Assembly: GCF_002237555.1 (NCBI RefSeq)
Contig: NZ_CP022540.1
Location: forward strand, 310,001 to 374,000
Source: Antarctobacter heliothermus
GTDB lineage: Bacteria > Pseudomonadota > Alphaproteobacteria > Rhodobacterales > Rhodobacteraceae
Length of the DNA stretch: 64,000 nt
Direction of reading: 5' to 3'
Every line of letters begins with the position of its first letter. Within the stretch, counting starts at the first letter, position 1. The notes under the pieces were generated by a model. The model saw only the letters and a list, made by a program, of their open reading frames with translations, was not told the DNA's origin and made no database searches. Positions 1 to 9,841 of this stretch are shown piece by piece. A program made the translations under genes and the position numbers.

Positions 1-157
1 TGCCTTCATGATCGGCACGCTGCAAAAGGGGATCGAGTTCTTCAACCCCTCCAACACGCTGGCGGCACAGACCTACATGATCCTTTTCATCATCCTCTTT
101 ATCCAGTTCCGGCCAAAGGGCATCGTCGCCCTCAAAGGCCGCGCAGCAGGGGATTGA
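1..157 (+). CDS. urtB: UrtB, urea ABC transporter permease (C-terminal fragment)
   Basis: The reading frame is open from the window edge and stops with TGA at 155-157, giving the last 51 residues of a membrane protein. It has a final hydrophobic helix (TYMILFIILFIQF) followed by RPKGIVALKGRA, the usual cytoplasmic tail of the LivH-type permease UrtB. Immediately downstream are urtC, urtD and urtE in the same direction, which makes urea the likely substrate. UrtB forms the membrane channel with UrtC. The start and most of the gene lie outside the window. Confidence 0.85.
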   Translation, partial: AFMIGTLQKGIEFFNPSNTLAAQTYMILFIILFIQFRPKGIVALKGRAAGD

Positions 158-160
158 GCC

Positions 161-649
161 ATGATCACCATCGAAACACTCACCGAACCCACACCGGGTT
201 TTGCCGATCTGGTCGAGACGCACACCACCTTCTGCGATGGCACCGCCCCTCCTGAAAGCTGCCACCGGCTGCCGATCTCTGCCCTGTTCACCCCGGACCT
301 GACGGTATGGACAGCCAGCGAGAACGGCACGCTCTACGGCATGGGCGCGATGAAGGCACTCTCCGACACAGAGGGTGAGATCAAGTCCATGCACACCCGC
401 GCCGCCGCACGCGGCAAGGGGATCGCCCGAATTCTGCTGGAAACCATCATCCAAGAGGCGCGCCGCCGGGGATACACCGGCCTCTGGCTAGAAACCGGCG
501 TGCATCCGGATTTCGCAGCGGCCCGCGCGCTCTATACCGCCTTCGGTTTCACGGAAACCGGCCCGTTTGGCAGCTATACCCGCGACCCGCACAGCGTCTT
601 CATGACGCTCGACCTCACCGCCGACAGCAAAGCGAAGGCTCACACATGA
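161..649 (+). CDS. GNAT-family N-acetyltransferase inserted in the urt operon
   Basis: A 162-residue protein with the GNAT fold. The acetyl-CoA pyrophosphate loop ARGKGIA lies near residues 83-89, and the C-terminal strand-helix ARALYTAFGF is typical of small-molecule or protein N-acetyltransferases. The substrate cannot be read from the sequence. It begins 3 nt after the urtB stop and its TGA overlaps the urtC ATG by 4 nt (ATGA), so it is almost certainly cotranscribed and translationally coupled with the urea transporter. An acetyltransferase is not a standard urt component. It could modify an amine or a regulatory protein in nitrogen metabolism, but that is inference. Confidence 0.85.
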   Translation: MITIETLTEPTPGFADLVETHTTFCDGTAPPESCHRLPISALFTPDLTVWTASENGTLYGMGAMKALSDTEGEIKSMHTRAAARGKGIARILLETIIQEARRRGYTGLWLETGVHPDFAAARALYTAFGFTETGPFGSYTRDPHSVFMTLDLTADSKAKAHT

Positions 650-1812
650 ACCGCAGCTTCATCTCCCGGAACCCCTCCGTTCTCTGGTTTCTCGCCATTC
701 TTGGCCTGTTCACCCTTGGCGTGACGCTGTTGTCAGAGGCGACCGGCACCGGCCTGATCTCAACCAGTTTCGTCAAGACGCTGGGCAAGACGCTCTGCCT
801 GTGTCTTGTCGCCATCGCGATGGATGTGGTCTGGGGCTATTGCGGCATCCTCAGCCTTGGCCATTTCGCCTTTTTCGGCATCGGCGGGTATGCTATCGGC
901 ATGTGGCTGATGTACGCAAGGACAGAGGTCATCGTCTCGGCCAGCATGGCCAATCAGGTGATCCCGCCCAGTGCGACAGAGGTGTCAGATGCCATCGCCA
1001 GCCAGATTTTTGGCGTGGTCGGCGCGTCGGAACTGCCGACGATCTGGTCCTTTGCCCACTCGCTGCCGCTGCAACTGATGATGGTTGTGCTGATCCCCGG
1101 CCTGCTGGCGCTGGTCTTTGGCTGGCTCGCCTTCCGCAGCCGCGTCACAGGTGTTTACCTGTCGATCCTGACTCAGGCGATGACGCTGGCGCTTTCGCTC
1201 TACCTGTTCCAGAACGACAGCGGCCTGCGCGGCAACAACGGGTTGTCCGGCCTGCAAAATATCCCCGGCTTTGAATCCACCCCGCAAAGCCTTGTCTCCA
1301 TGGCCTTCTTCTGGGCCTCGGCCTTGGCGCTGGCCATCGGCTATCTTCTCTTTGCCTTTGTCACCTCCGGCAAGATGGGCAGCGTGATCCGCGCCATCCG
1401 CGACAATGAAACCCGCGTGCGCTTCCTTGGCTACCACGTCGAAAGCTACAAGCTCTTCGTCTTCACCCTGACCGCCATCGTGGCCGGCATCGCAGGTGCG
1501 CTGTATTACCCACAGGCGGGCATCATCAACCCGGCGGAAATCGCCCCCATCGCATCCATCTACCTTGCGGTCTGGGTCGCCATCGGCGGGCGCGGACGGC
1601 TGTACGGCGCGGTCCTCGGCACGGTCTTTGTCACGCTCGCGTCCAGCTGGTTCACCGGCGGCGGCGCGCCCGACATCAACCTCGGGTTCTACGTCGTCAA
1701 ATGGACCGACTGGTGGCTGGTGCTGCTGGGCCTGTCGTTTGTCGCCGTCACCCTGCTCGCCCCCCAAGGCATCGGCGGCCTCGTCGACAAACTGGTGAGG
1801 AAAAAAGCATGA
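646..1812 (+). CDS. urtC: UrtC, urea ABC transporter permease
   Basis: A 388-residue polytopic inner-membrane protein of the LivM/UrtC family. Many hydrophobic helices are visible, with the conserved regions DVVWGYCGILSLGHFAFFGI near residues 60-80 and AIGGRGRLYGAVLG near residues 305-318. It pairs with UrtB to form the translocation path for urea. The length fits UrtC, which is longer than LivM because of an inserted loop (roughly residues 90-140 here). The start overlaps the upstream acetyltransferase by 4 nt and the end overlaps urtD by 4 nt, so the operon is tightly coupled. Such operons are normally under nitrogen control, but no NtrC site lies inside the window. Confidence 0.93.
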   Translation: MNRSFISRNPSVLWFLAILGLFTLGVTLLSEATGTGLISTSFVKTLGKTLCLCLVAIAMDVVWGYCGILSLGHFAFFGIGGYAIGMWLMYARTEVIVSASMANQVIPPSATEVSDAIASQIFGVVGASELPTIWSFAHSLPLQLMMVVLIPGLLALVFGWLAFRSRVTGVYLSILTQAMTLALSLYLFQNDSGLRGNNGLSGLQNIPGFESTPQSLVSMAFFWASALALAIGYLLFAFVTSGKMGSVIRAIRDNETRVRFLGYHVESYKLFVFTLTAIVAGIAGALYYPQAGIINPAEIAPIASIYLAVWVAIGGRGRLYGAVLGTVFVTLASSWFTGGGAPDINLGFYVVKWTDWWLVLLGLSFVAVTLLAPQGIGGLVDKLVRKKA

Positions 1813-2552
1813 GCAAGACGCTCCTAGAACTCTCCGGCGTCTCCGTCTCTTTTGACGGCTTCAAGGCGATCAACAACCTCAGCTTCCAGATCGGCGAACC
1901 CGAACTGCGCGCCATCATCGGCCCCAACGGCGCGGGCAAGACCACCTTCATGGACATCATCACCGGCAAGACCAAACCGGATGACGGCCATATTCTCTGG
2001 GGGGACAAGGGCATCTCACTGCTCGGCCTGTCGGAATCCGCCATCGCCCGCGAAGGCATCGGCCGCAAGTTCCAGAAACCCACCGTGTTCGAGGCGCAGA
2101 CCGTGCGCGAAAACCTCGCCATGGCGCTGAAAAACCCGCGCGGCCCCTTCGACGTGCTGTTCTACAAGAAAACCCGCCAAGGCGCCGACCGGATCGAGGC
2201 GATCGCCGAGCAGACCGGCCTGACAGACAGCCTCACCCGCCCGGCAGGGGAACTCAGCCACGGCCAGAAACAATGGCTGGAAATCGGCATGCTGCTGGCG
2301 CAGGAACCGCGCCTGTTGCTGGTCGATGAACCCGCCGCCGGCATGACCCCGGCAGAGCGCGAGAAAACCACCGAAATGCTGGTCGAGGCCGCGAAAACCC
2401 GCGCCGTCGTTGTTGTCGAACACGACATGGAATTTGTCCGCCGCCTGAACTGCAAGGTGACGGTGCTGAATGAGGGCTCCGTCCTCGCCGAAGGCTCCAT
2501 CGACCATGTGACCAGCGATCCGCAGGTCATCGAAGTCTATCTGGGGCGCTGA
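1809..2552 (+). CDS. urtD: UrtD, urea ABC transporter ATP-binding protein
   Basis: A 247-residue ABC ATPase. Walker A is GPNGAGKTT, the signature region reads LSHGQKQWLEIGMLL (SHGQ in place of SGGQ, as is usual for UrtD/LivG types), and Walker B is LLLVDEPAAGMT followed by the switch histidine in VVVEHDMEF. The frame is open further upstream, but ATG 1809 is chosen because it overlaps the urtC stop (ATGA) and starts the conserved N-terminus MSKTLLELSGVSVSF. It powers urea import together with UrtE. Confidence 0.95.
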   Translation: MSKTLLELSGVSVSFDGFKAINNLSFQIGEPELRAIIGPNGAGKTTFMDIITGKTKPDDGHILWGDKGISLLGLSESAIAREGIGRKFQKPTVFEAQTVRENLAMALKNPRGPFDVLFYKKTRQGADRIEAIAEQTGLTDSLTRPAGELSHGQKQWLEIGMLLAQEPRLLLVDEPAAGMTPAEREKTTEMLVEAAKTRAVVVVEHDMEFVRRLNCKVTVLNEGSVLAEGSIDHVTSDPQVIEVYLGR

Positions 2553-2559
2553 CCCATGG

Positions 2560-2584
2560 GCTTCTTCTCTGTCCAAATACCCAC
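2560..2584. repeat. Partial copy of the TTCTTCTTT...ATACCC intergenic repeat
   Basis: The 25 bp between urtD and urtE read GCTTCTTCTCTGTCC then AAATACCCAC. The same word, slightly varied, occurs at 12924-12947 and as an inverted pair at 31207-31269. Only one arm is present here, so it cannot form the hairpin seen at 31207. It is probably a decayed copy of a dispersed element rather than a terminator. Confidence 0.6.
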
Positions 2585-2635
2585 ATCCGCCCGCGCGTCA
2601 CAGCGCCACGTCCTGACGACAGGAACACCGCCGCC

Positions 2636-3334
2636 ATGCTGAGCCTTTCCGACCTGACCCTTCATTACGGCCACAGCCAGATCCTGCACGGGATCTCGAT
2701 GCAGGCGAAACCGGGTGCCGTCACCTGCCTGATGGGCACCAATGGCGTGGGCAAGACCTCCTTGCTCAAGGCCATTTCCGGCACCCATGCGCGCTCTGGA
2801 GGGGAGATGAACATAGAGGGCAACGACATGCCCAAGAACACCTCGGCCCATGCGCTGGCCCGCGCGGGCGTCGGATATGTCCCGCAGGGGCGGGACATCT
2901 TTCCGCTGATGACGGTGAAGGAAAACCTTGAGACCGGCTTTGCCTGCATCCCCAAATCCGAATGGCACATCCCCGATGAGATCTTTGAATTGTTTCCCAT
3001 CCTGAAACAGTTCCTCGCCCGGCGCGGCGGCGACCTCTCCGGCGGTCAACAGCAACAGCTGGCCATTGCCCGCGCGTTGATTGCCAAGCCGAAACTGCTG
3101 CTGCTGGACGAACCGACAGAAGGCATTCAGCCCAACATCATCAAGCAGATCGGCGAGGTCATCAAATACCTGCGCGAAAAGGGCGACATGGCGATCATCC
3201 TTGTCGAGCAGTTCTTTGATTTTGCCTATGACCTTGGCGATCACTTCGTCGCGCTGGAACGGGGCCGCGTCATCCACGACGCAACCAAGGCGGACACCCC
3301 GCGCGACGTGCTGTTGCAAAAGGTCTCAGTCTGA
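2636..3334 (+). CDS. urtE: UrtE, urea ABC transporter ATP-binding protein
   Basis: A 232-residue ABC ATPase of the LivF/UrtE type. Walker A is GTNGVGKTS, the signature is LSGGQQQQLAIARAL, and Walker B is LLLLDEPTEGIQPNI, with IILVEQFFDFA as the switch region. ATG 2636 is preceded by AGGA at 2621-2624. It is separated from urtD by 83 nt carrying a repeat remnant, unlike the overlapping genes upstream. It is the last urt gene; no urease gene follows in this window. Confidence 0.94.
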   Translation: MLSLSDLTLHYGHSQILHGISMQAKPGAVTCLMGTNGVGKTSLLKAISGTHARSGGEMNIEGNDMPKNTSAHALARAGVGYVPQGRDIFPLMTVKENLETGFACIPKSEWHIPDEIFELFPILKQFLARRGGDLSGGQQQQLAIARALIAKPKLLLLDEPTEGIQPNIIKQIGEVIKYLREKGDMAIILVEQFFDFAYDLGDHFVALERGRVIHDATKADTPRDVLLQKVSV

Positions 3335-3500
3335 CCAAACCGGGTGGATCGCTATCCGCTCAGAGCAAAGCTGCCCAAAAGTACCGCAGTCTCCAGATTT
3401 GTATCAACCACATGCGCGGTGGCAGGCCGGATCTGTTCCGCACCGCATAAGATATTAACGTTTGCGGCGTCTAACCCGTCTGACAAGTGCTTGGCAGTCG

Positions 3501-4967
3501 ATGGGACACGATATGACACCCGAACTAAAAAAGAAGCTCGCGCAATTCCAATTGGACGGCTCGGATACGGACACATTGCGCGAAGTCGGCAGGCTTCTCA
3601 TCCCCGAACTCGACACCGTCCTGAAGGCGTTTTACGCCCGGGCGCTGCGCGATCCAGACACCGCCGCTTTCTTCGTTACCCCTGATCGGGTGGATTTTGC
3701 CCGCAATGCGCAGAAAAAACACTGGAGCCGGTTGCTGTCAGGCGATTTCGGCGATGACTACCTTGCCTCCGTCGATCGCATCGGGCGAACACATGCCCGG
3801 ATCAATCTGCCGCTGGACACCTACATGTCGGCCTATTCGCTGGCGACATCCGATCTGATCGCCGCCCTGTTCAAGCGGGTACCGCGCCGCAGCCGAGGGC
3901 GTCTGGCGGACATGATCGGGGTTTTGACCCGAGCGTTTGCACTCGATATCGAAAGGGTTGTCGAAACCTGTTTCAGCATCCTTGCAGAGGAACAGACCGC
4001 TGCGTTTTCGCACCTCAACACCGCCATCGACAAATTGGCCGATGGCGACCTGACCCATGTGATCCCCGCGCCGCAGCACAGCGACTATCCCGTCCGGTTC
4101 GACGATGTGCGGCAAAAGCTGAACGCCGCCACCGGCAACCTGCGCGCAACGATGACGCAGGTCACGGGGACCATGGCGAATCTGGGCAAGATCATTGGTG
4201 AAGTCGCAAGTGCGTCGGACGACCTGTCGCAACGCACCGCCAATCAGGCCGCATCTCTGGAACAAACCGCCGCAGCGGTGCATGAATTGTCGGTCAACGT
4301 CGCCAGTTCGGCTGAAAACACGGCTGAGGCGGATCAGGTCGCCGCCAGCGCCGCACAGACCGCGATGGAGGGCGCCCGCACAGTGCAGGAGGCATCCGGT
4401 GCCATGACCCGCATCCAGACATCGTCCGACCAGATTACCCGGATCATCGGGCTGATCGACGACATTGCCTTTCAGACCAACCTTCTCGCGCTCAACGCCG
4501 GGGTCGAGGCGGCGCGCGCCGGCTCTGCCGGACGCGGTTTTTCCGTCGTCGCCGAAGAGGTGCGCGTGCTTGCAGGCAATGCCTCGGGTGCCGCGCGCCA
4601 GATCACCGAACTTGTTTCAAACAGTTCCAAAGAGGTGGCCGCTGGGGTCGACTTGATCGACAATGCCGGACGCAACTTGCAGGCTATCGTGGACAGCTTC
4701 GAAAAAGTGTCGAGCCTGACCGCAACCATTGCGACCGCCTCAGGCGAACAATCCACCGCATTGTCCGAAGTAAACTCTGCCGTCAGCCAGATGGATACGG
4801 TGACGCAACAGAATGCCGCAATGGTCGAACAGACGACCGCCGCCGCGTCTATGATGCGCCGGAACGCCGCCGATGTCGAAAGTGCTCTGGCCGGTCTCAA
4901 ACTCACCGATGGGCACACCGCCGGAAACGCCGACATTGGCGCGATGCACGGGGACGTGGCCGCCTAG
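3501..4967 (+). CDS. Globin-coupled methyl-accepting chemotaxis protein (HemAT-like)
   Basis: A protein of about 488 residues with no transmembrane helix. Residues about 15-165 are a protoglobin sensor domain with a candidate proximal haem histidine in [18 protein letters not shown] (His about 98). A short linker follows, then a chemoreceptor signalling domain with the hairpin tip [19 protein letters not shown] and [15 protein letters not shown]. Such proteins sense O2 or redox through haem and signal to CheA/CheW. No CheW or CheA gene is near. Starts at ATG 3501 or ATG 3513 are both possible, since no strong ribosome site decides between them. It converges on the next gene with overlapping stop codons (CTAG at 4964-4967). 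Confidence 0.88.
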   Translation: MGHDMTPELKKKLAQFQLDGSDTDTLREVGRLLIPELDTVLKAFYARALRDPDTAAFFVTPDRVDFARNAQKKHWSRLLSGDFGDDYLASVDRIGRTHARINLPLDTYMSAYSLATSDLIAALFKRVPRRSRGRLADMIGVLTRAFALDIERVVETCFSILAEEQTAAFSHLNTAIDKLADGDLTHVIPAPQHSDYPVRFDDVRQKLNAATGNLRATMTQVTGTMANLGKIIGEVASASDDLSQRTANQAASLEQTAAAVHELSVNVASSAENTAEADQVAASAAQTAMEGARTVQEASGAMTRIQTSSDQITRIIGLIDDIAFQTNLLALNAGVEAARAGSAGRGFSVVAEEVRVLAGNASGAARQITELVSNSSKEVAAGVDLIDNAGRNLQAIVDSFEKVSSLTATIATASGEQSTALSEVNSAVSQMDTVTQQNAAMVEQTTAAASMMRRNAADVESALAGLKLTDGHTAGNADIGAMHGDVAA

Positions 4968-6511
4968 CGCAGCTCGGGAAAGGCGTCGCGAATAGAACGC
5001 TCCTGCGCAGTGCTCAGGTAGTCGGGCCGATGCTCTGCCAAAATACGCCGCGCCTCTGTTCGGGCGCGGGTCCAGGCATCCTCGGCCCCCGCCGCCTCCC
5101 ATGTGCGCGGATCGGTGCGGTCAGCCATCCGGGGATAGACATAATCCCGCTCCATCGCGGCGTGGGTCTGGGCCGAGCCCAGAAAATGCCCCTCGCCCAG
5201 CACCGCCTCGCGGATTGCGTCATAGCCCAGCGTCTCCTCGCTGACCTCGACCCCGCGCAGCACGCGGTACACTGCGCCCAGCATCTCGTTGTCCAGCACA
5301 AACCCCTCAAAGCTCGCCCCTAACAGGGCCGCTGTCATGCCCGCGCTTTCATAGACCAGATTGCCGCCTGCCAGCCCCGCCGCCAGCGCCGTCATGCCCT
5401 TTTCCATTCCGTATTGCGCATCCACCGCCTTGGCGTCCGTCATCGACGCCGCCACGCCGGACGGCAGCCCCAGCCAGTTGGACAATTGCGCCGAGGCCGC
5501 ATTCAACAGCGTCACCTCACCGCCTCCACCGGAAAACGCGCCCGTGCGCAGGTCGATCACCAAGGGCCAGTTGGAAAACACCATCGGATGTCCCGGGCGG
5601 ATGGCATGCACCATCACAAGGCTGGCCAAGGTTTCGGCCAGCGACTGCGCAAGGAACCCCGCTAAGGGGGCCGGGGCGGTCGCGCCGGACTGGGCGGCGG
5701 TGATGCAGGACATCGGGATATTGTTGTCGATGCAGGCATAGACCACATCCACCGCGTCCTCGCCGTAGCGCATGGGCGAGATCACCGGGCTGATATGCGC
5801 CTTCACAAAAGGCCGCGCGGCAAAGGCCCCCTCTTGCCCCAGCGCCATGTCCATCATCGCCACCACCGGCGCGACGCTGGACGCCTCGGTAAACGCCGTC
5901 GCCACCGGTTTTGTCGTATGCGCCAGCAGCGCAAAGGCGGTGTTCAGGTCCAGATCCAGCACCCCCGGCACATCCGTGGCGATGCAACAGCGGGTGAACC
6001 AGCTGACGTTCTCCAGCGCGTCCTGCAACCGGGTGAAATCGCGCAAATCCTGCAAGGTGGCGGCGCGGTAGCGCGCGCTGTCCAGATCCAGCACCTGCAC
6101 CGCCGCCCCCCCGGTGCCAAAATGCACCCGGTCGCCGCCCACCTCGATATCCCGCGCCGGATCGCGCCCGTATAAAGGAAAGCGTTTCGTCGCGCCGTCC
6201 ACCGCCGCCTCGACCAGCGCCTCGGGGATCAAAACCCGGTCGCCGCGTGCCTCTGCCCCGGCGGCCAACAGATCACCGCGCAGTCGCGCGGGCACCTCCC
6301 CCATGCCCAGTTCCGCCAACAGCCGCTTGGCGGTGCGGTAGATCGCCCACAGTTCGGCATCCGTCAGCGGCGTATACTGCCCGCCCCGCTGCCCCGGCGG
6401 TGCCGGGTTCACCGGCCCCGCCGCCCGCGCCACATGCCGCGCCCCCCGGCCACCCAGCCTTCGTCCGCCTCGACCCCCAAGCAGGGGCCGCTGATCCTGA
6501 ACATCAACCAT
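4964..6511 (-). CDS. Trimethylamine methyltransferase (MttB)-superfamily protein without pyrrolysine
   Basis: A 515-residue protein of the MttB superfamily, TIM-barrel enzymes that move a methyl group from a quaternary or tertiary amine to a corrinoid protein. Recognisable parts include [16 protein letters not shown], the aromatic-rich [15 protein letters not shown], and [24 protein letters not shown] near the C-terminus. The frame has no in-frame TAG, so this is a non-pyrrolysine member, like glycine betaine methyltransferases. ATG 6511 was chosen; upstream sequence in the same frame is low-complexity Arg/Gly. It is divergent from a DMGDH-type flavoprotein, which supports a role in N-methyl compound breakdown. 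No corrinoid protein is encoded nearby. Confidence 0.85.
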   Translation of the reverse strand: MVDVQDQRPLLGGRGGRRLGGRGARHVARAAGPVNPAPPGQRGGQYTPLTDAELWAIYRTAKRLLAELGMGEVPARLRGDLLAAGAEARGDRVLIPEALVEAAVDGATKRFPLYGRDPARDIEVGGDRVHFGTGGAAVQVLDLDSARYRAATLQDLRDFTRLQDALENVSWFTRCCIATDVPGVLDLDLNTAFALLAHTTKPVATAFTEASSVAPVVAMMDMALGQEGAFAARPFVKAHISPVISPMRYGEDAVDVVYACIDNNIPMSCITAAQSGATAPAPLAGFLAQSLAETLASLVMVHAIRPGHPMVFSNWPLVIDLRTGAFSGGGGEVTLLNAASAQLSNWLGLPSGVAASMTDAKAVDAQYGMEKGMTALAAGLAGGNLVYESAGMTAALLGASFEGFVLDNEMLGAVYRVLRGVEVSEETLGYDAIREAVLGEGHFLGSAQTHAAMERDYVYPRMADRTDPRTWEAAGAEDAWTRARTEARRILAEHRPDYLSTAQERSIRDAFPELR

Positions 6512-6666
6512 GCCTGCCACTACGCGCCGCGCGGGCAAACCTGACAAGCGGCCCGACACACCTGCACTCATCCGAAATCGCAGTTTTCAGAAACGCAAAG
6601 TCGCAAGGAACCCCTTGCCCGAAACCGCGAAATCACCGCCGATACCGGCAATCCACGGAGGTTCCC

Positions 6667-9093
6667 ATGAAGACGACCACACGCGCTGTCGTGATCGGCG
6701 GCGGCATCGCAGGCTGTTCCACGCTCTACCATCTGACCCAAGAGGGCTGGACCGATGTCATGCTGCTCGAACGGGATGAGCTGACCTCCGGCACCACTTG
6801 GCACTCCGCCGCACAGGTGACCAACTTTGGCATGACGCAGACCATGGTCGGCCTCAAAAGCCATTCCATCGCGCTGTACAAGGAACTGGCCGAGGACCCG
6901 GATTACCCGATCACCTACCACCACGCCGACGGCGGCATCCGCCTTGCCAATACCCAGGCGCATATGGACGGCTACCGCCACTTCGCCTCGATGGCGCGCG
7001 GCATGGGGGTCGAGTTTGAGGTTATCGACGCCGCCGAATGCGCCCGCCGCCACCCACTGATTTCAACCGACAACCTGATTGGCGGGCTCTGGGATCCGCT
7101 CGACGGCGACATCGACCCGGCGCAGCTCTGTCAGGCGCTGGCCCGCCGCGCGCGCAAGGCGGGCGCAGAGGTCCACCGCAACACCCCCGTCACCGCCCTG
7201 CGCCAACTGCCCGACGACACCTGGATCGTCACCACCCCCAAGGGCGAGATCCACGCAGAGGTGGTCATCAACGCCTGCGGCTACCGCGTGAACGAGGTCG
7301 GCGCCATGATGGGCGTGCACCACCCCGTCATGTCGATGGAACACCAGTATTTCGTGACCGAGGAAATCCCCGCCATCCGCGACGCGGACCACCGGATGCC
7401 GCTCCTGCGCTGCCCGATCTCGGACTATTATTCGCGGCAGGAAAAGAACGGGTTGCTGGTCGGCTTCTACGAACAGGACTGCCGCACATGGGGCATGGAC
7501 GGGATCGACCCGAACTTCGTCAACGCGCTCTGCCCCGATGACCTCGACCGCGTGATGGACGTGCTAGAGGGCGCATTCGCCCGCATGCCCGCCCTGACAG
7601 AGGTTGGCATCACCACCATCGTCAACGGCCCCATCACCTACACCATCGACGGCGCGCCGCTGGTCGGCCCGATCCCGGGCAAGCGCAACGCCTATTGCAT
7701 CATCGGGTTGCGCGCCGGTCTGGGGGAGGGCGGCGGCCACGGCTGGCTGCTGGCGCAACAGATCGTCCATGGCGAGGCGCAATACGACACATGGGTCATC
7801 GACCCGCGCCGCTACACCGGCCACACCAACGTCGAGCTTTGCGCGCGCTACGCCGTGCAGGACTATCAAAACGAATTCCGCTTTCACTTCCCCAACGAAC
7901 ACCGCCCCGCAGGCCGCATGGCCAAGACCACGCCCCTGACCCCGATCCTGCAAAACGAAGGGGCGCATTTCGGCCCCGTCAACGGCTGGGAACGGGCCGA
8001 AGTCTTTGCCCCCGGCCTGCACATCACCCCCAGCTTCCGCTTTGATGAGGCGCATGACGCCGTGGCCGCCGAGGTGGGTGCCGTCCACACCGCCGTCGGC
8101 CTGTGTGAGGTCAACGGCTTCAACCGGCTGGAAATCACCGGCGTCGACCGCCACGCCTTCCTTGACCGGCTCTGCTGTGGCCGCGTCACCAAAAAGGACG
8201 GCCGCGTGGGCCTTGGCTACCTGCTGAACGACCACGGCATGATCAAGGCAGAGGCGACCTTCGCCAACCTGCCCGCCTCTGACCGGGGGCCTGCGCGGGT
8301 CTGGTACGGCTCTGCCGCCGCGTCGGAATTCCACGACATGGACTGGCTCATGGCGCATAAACGCGCCGATGAGGACGTGCAGATCCGCAGCCTGACCAAC
8401 GATTTGACCATTCTCGTTCTGGCAGGACCCAAGGCGCGCGAGGTGCTCTCCGCCACCTCACGCGGCAACTGGTCGGCGCAGGGCTTCCCCTGGCTGTCCA
8501 CTCGCGAATGTTTCATCGGCTTCGCCCCGGCCACCGTTCTGTCGGTCAGCTTTTCCGGCGAACTCGCCTATGAAATCCACGTCCCCAACGCCTCTCTCTT
8601 CGCCGCCTACACCGCCCTGCGCGAGGCGGGGGACAAGCACGGTCTCCGCCTGTTTGGCAGCCACGCGGTCGACTCCATGCGGCTCGAAAAGGGCTTTCTG
8701 CACTGGAAGGCCGACCTGCTGACCGAATTCAGCCCCTTCGAGACCGGGCTGGACCGCTTCGTAAAGCTCGACAAGGAGTTCATCGGCAAAGCCGCCCTGC
8801 TGAAACGTCAGGCAGACGGCCCGCGTAAATGCCTCGTCACCCTCAGCCACACCGCCACCGACCGCCGCGCCGCGCCCGGAGCCTCGATGATGATCGGCGA
8901 CAAGGTGGTCGGCACCGTGACCTCCGGCGCCTACGGTTTCCGCACCGGGCTGAACCTTGCGCTGGGATTCGTCGATCCGGACCTTGCCACCCCCGGCACC
9001 AAACTGGAACTGGACCTGCTGGGCCAGCGTTTCAACGCCGAGGTCATCGACCCAAGCCCCTATGACCCGGAGATGACCCTGCCACGGGGATGA
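6667..9093 (+). CDS. FAD-dependent dimethylglycine/sarcosine dehydrogenase-like protein with GcvT domain
   Basis: An 808-residue two-part protein. The N-terminal half is a DAO-type FAD domain with the dinucleotide loop VIGGGIAGCSTLYHL (residues about 9-23) and TSGTTWHSAAQV (about 40-51), where His46 is the usual site near covalent flavin. The C-terminal half, from about residue 430, resembles aminomethyltransferase GcvT and would pass the methyl-derived one-carbon unit to tetrahydrofolate. ATG 6667 follows the ribosome site GGAGG at 6656-6660, so open frame upstream is ignored. Dimethylglycine, sarcosine or a related N-methyl amino acid is the probable substrate. The exact one is undecided. 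Confidence 0.88.
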   Translation: MKTTTRAVVIGGGIAGCSTLYHLTQEGWTDVMLLERDELTSGTTWHSAAQVTNFGMTQTMVGLKSHSIALYKELAEDPDYPITYHHADGGIRLANTQAHMDGYRHFASMARGMGVEFEVIDAAECARRHPLISTDNLIGGLWDPLDGDIDPAQLCQALARRARKAGAEVHRNTPVTALRQLPDDTWIVTTPKGEIHAEVVINACGYRVNEVGAMMGVHHPVMSMEHQYFVTEEIPAIRDADHRMPLLRCPISDYYSRQEKNGLLVGFYEQDCRTWGMDGIDPNFVNALCPDDLDRVMDVLEGAFARMPALTEVGITTIVNGPITYTIDGAPLVGPIPGKRNAYCIIGLRAGLGEGGGHGWLLAQQIVHGEAQYDTWVIDPRRYTGHTNVELCARYAVQDYQNEFRFHFPNEHRPAGRMAKTTPLTPILQNEGAHFGPVNGWERAEVFAPGLHITPSFRFDEAHDAVAAEVGAVHTAVGLCEVNGFNRLEITGVDRHAFLDRLCCGRVTKKDGRVGLGYLLNDHGMIKAEATFANLPASDRGPARVWYGSAAASEFHDMDWLMAHKRADEDVQIRSLTNDLTILVLAGPKAREVLSATSRGNWSAQGFPWLSTRECFIGFAPATVLSVSFSGELAYEIHVPNASLFAAYTALREAGDKHGLRLFGSHAVDSMRLEKGFLHWKADLLTEFSPFETGLDRFVKLDKEFIGKAALLKRQADGPRKCLVTLSHTATDRRAAPGASMMIGDKVVGTVTSGAYGFRTGLNLALGFVDPDLATPGTKLELDLLGQRFNAEVIDPSPYDPEMTLPRG

Positions 9094-9167
9094 CGCGCCC
9101 GCCCTTGACCTTCCCCCAACCGGAACCCCCTATCTGGTCAGACAGCACCAGACAGGAACTGCAAACC

Positions 9168-9644
9168 ATGACCAACACCATTCACCGCCGGGGCCTCCTT
9201 TTGGGGGGCCTCGCCATGAGCACCCTGACCACCCTGCCCGGCGCGCTGTATGCCGCCGCGCCGGAAATCCATGTGCTCAAGGATCGCAACTGCGGTTGCT
9301 GCAGCGCATGGGTCGACATCCTGACGCGCGCCGGGTTTTCCGTCACCACGCAGGACACGCACAACGGGGCGCTGATCCGGTACAAGATGGACAACGGCAT
9401 CCCGCCAAAAATGGTCTCTTGCCACACCGCCCGCATCGACGGCTACCTGATCGAGGGCCACGTCCCACCCGCCGACATCCGCCGCCTGCTGGCCGAACGC
9501 CCCGACGCCCGCGGCCTTGCCGTCCCCGGCATGCCCTACGGCTCCCCCGGCATGGGGCCGGAGTCACAGCGCGAGGCCTACGACGTCCACCTCATCCGCC
9601 GCGACGGCACGACCGAGGTCTTTACTCGCTACGAGGGGGCCTGA
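9168..9644 (+). CDS. DUF411 metal-binding-like protein with Tat signal
   Basis: A 158-residue exported protein. The N-terminus HRRGLLLGG followed by a hydrophobic stretch is a twin-arginine-type signal. The mature part has the Cys-rich KDRNCGCCSAWVDIL, then VSCHTARIDGYLIEGHVP and GLAVPGMPYGSPGM, which together identify the DUF411 family, often found with copper-resistance genes. The cysteines and Met/His residues suggest metal binding in the periplasm. The start is ATG 9168 with AGGAA at 9154-9158. It follows the flavoprotein by 74 nt; the functional link is unclear. Confidence 0.8.
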   Translation: MTNTIHRRGLLLGGLAMSTLTTLPGALYAAAPEIHVLKDRNCGCCSAWVDILTRAGFSVTTQDTHNGALIRYKMDNGIPPKMVSCHTARIDGYLIEGHVPPADIRRLLAERPDARGLAVPGMPYGSPGMGPESQREAYDVHLIRRDGTTEVFTRYEGA

Positions 9645-9841
9645 GCCTCCATTGGTCGATGCGATGAGCAACCGCCCCCGCAAATCTTTGCCGGGGTGCG
9701 GTTGTCGTGAGTGACTGCTGTGCGGGACAAAGCTGACCTTCCTATCACTTCGGCTAACGTCAGCTGTCGATATGTTTACTCTCGCCTGTTAATCGTAGCC
9801 AGGTTAATTGCAGCGACGTCTCGTTAGAGGCCAATGGAGTA

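Noticed and set aside
9670..9703. Imperfect inverted repeat AACCGCCCCCG/CGGGGTGCGGTT after the DUF411 gene
   Set aside because: The stem has mismatches, and no T tract follows on the plus strand. Too weak to call a terminator.
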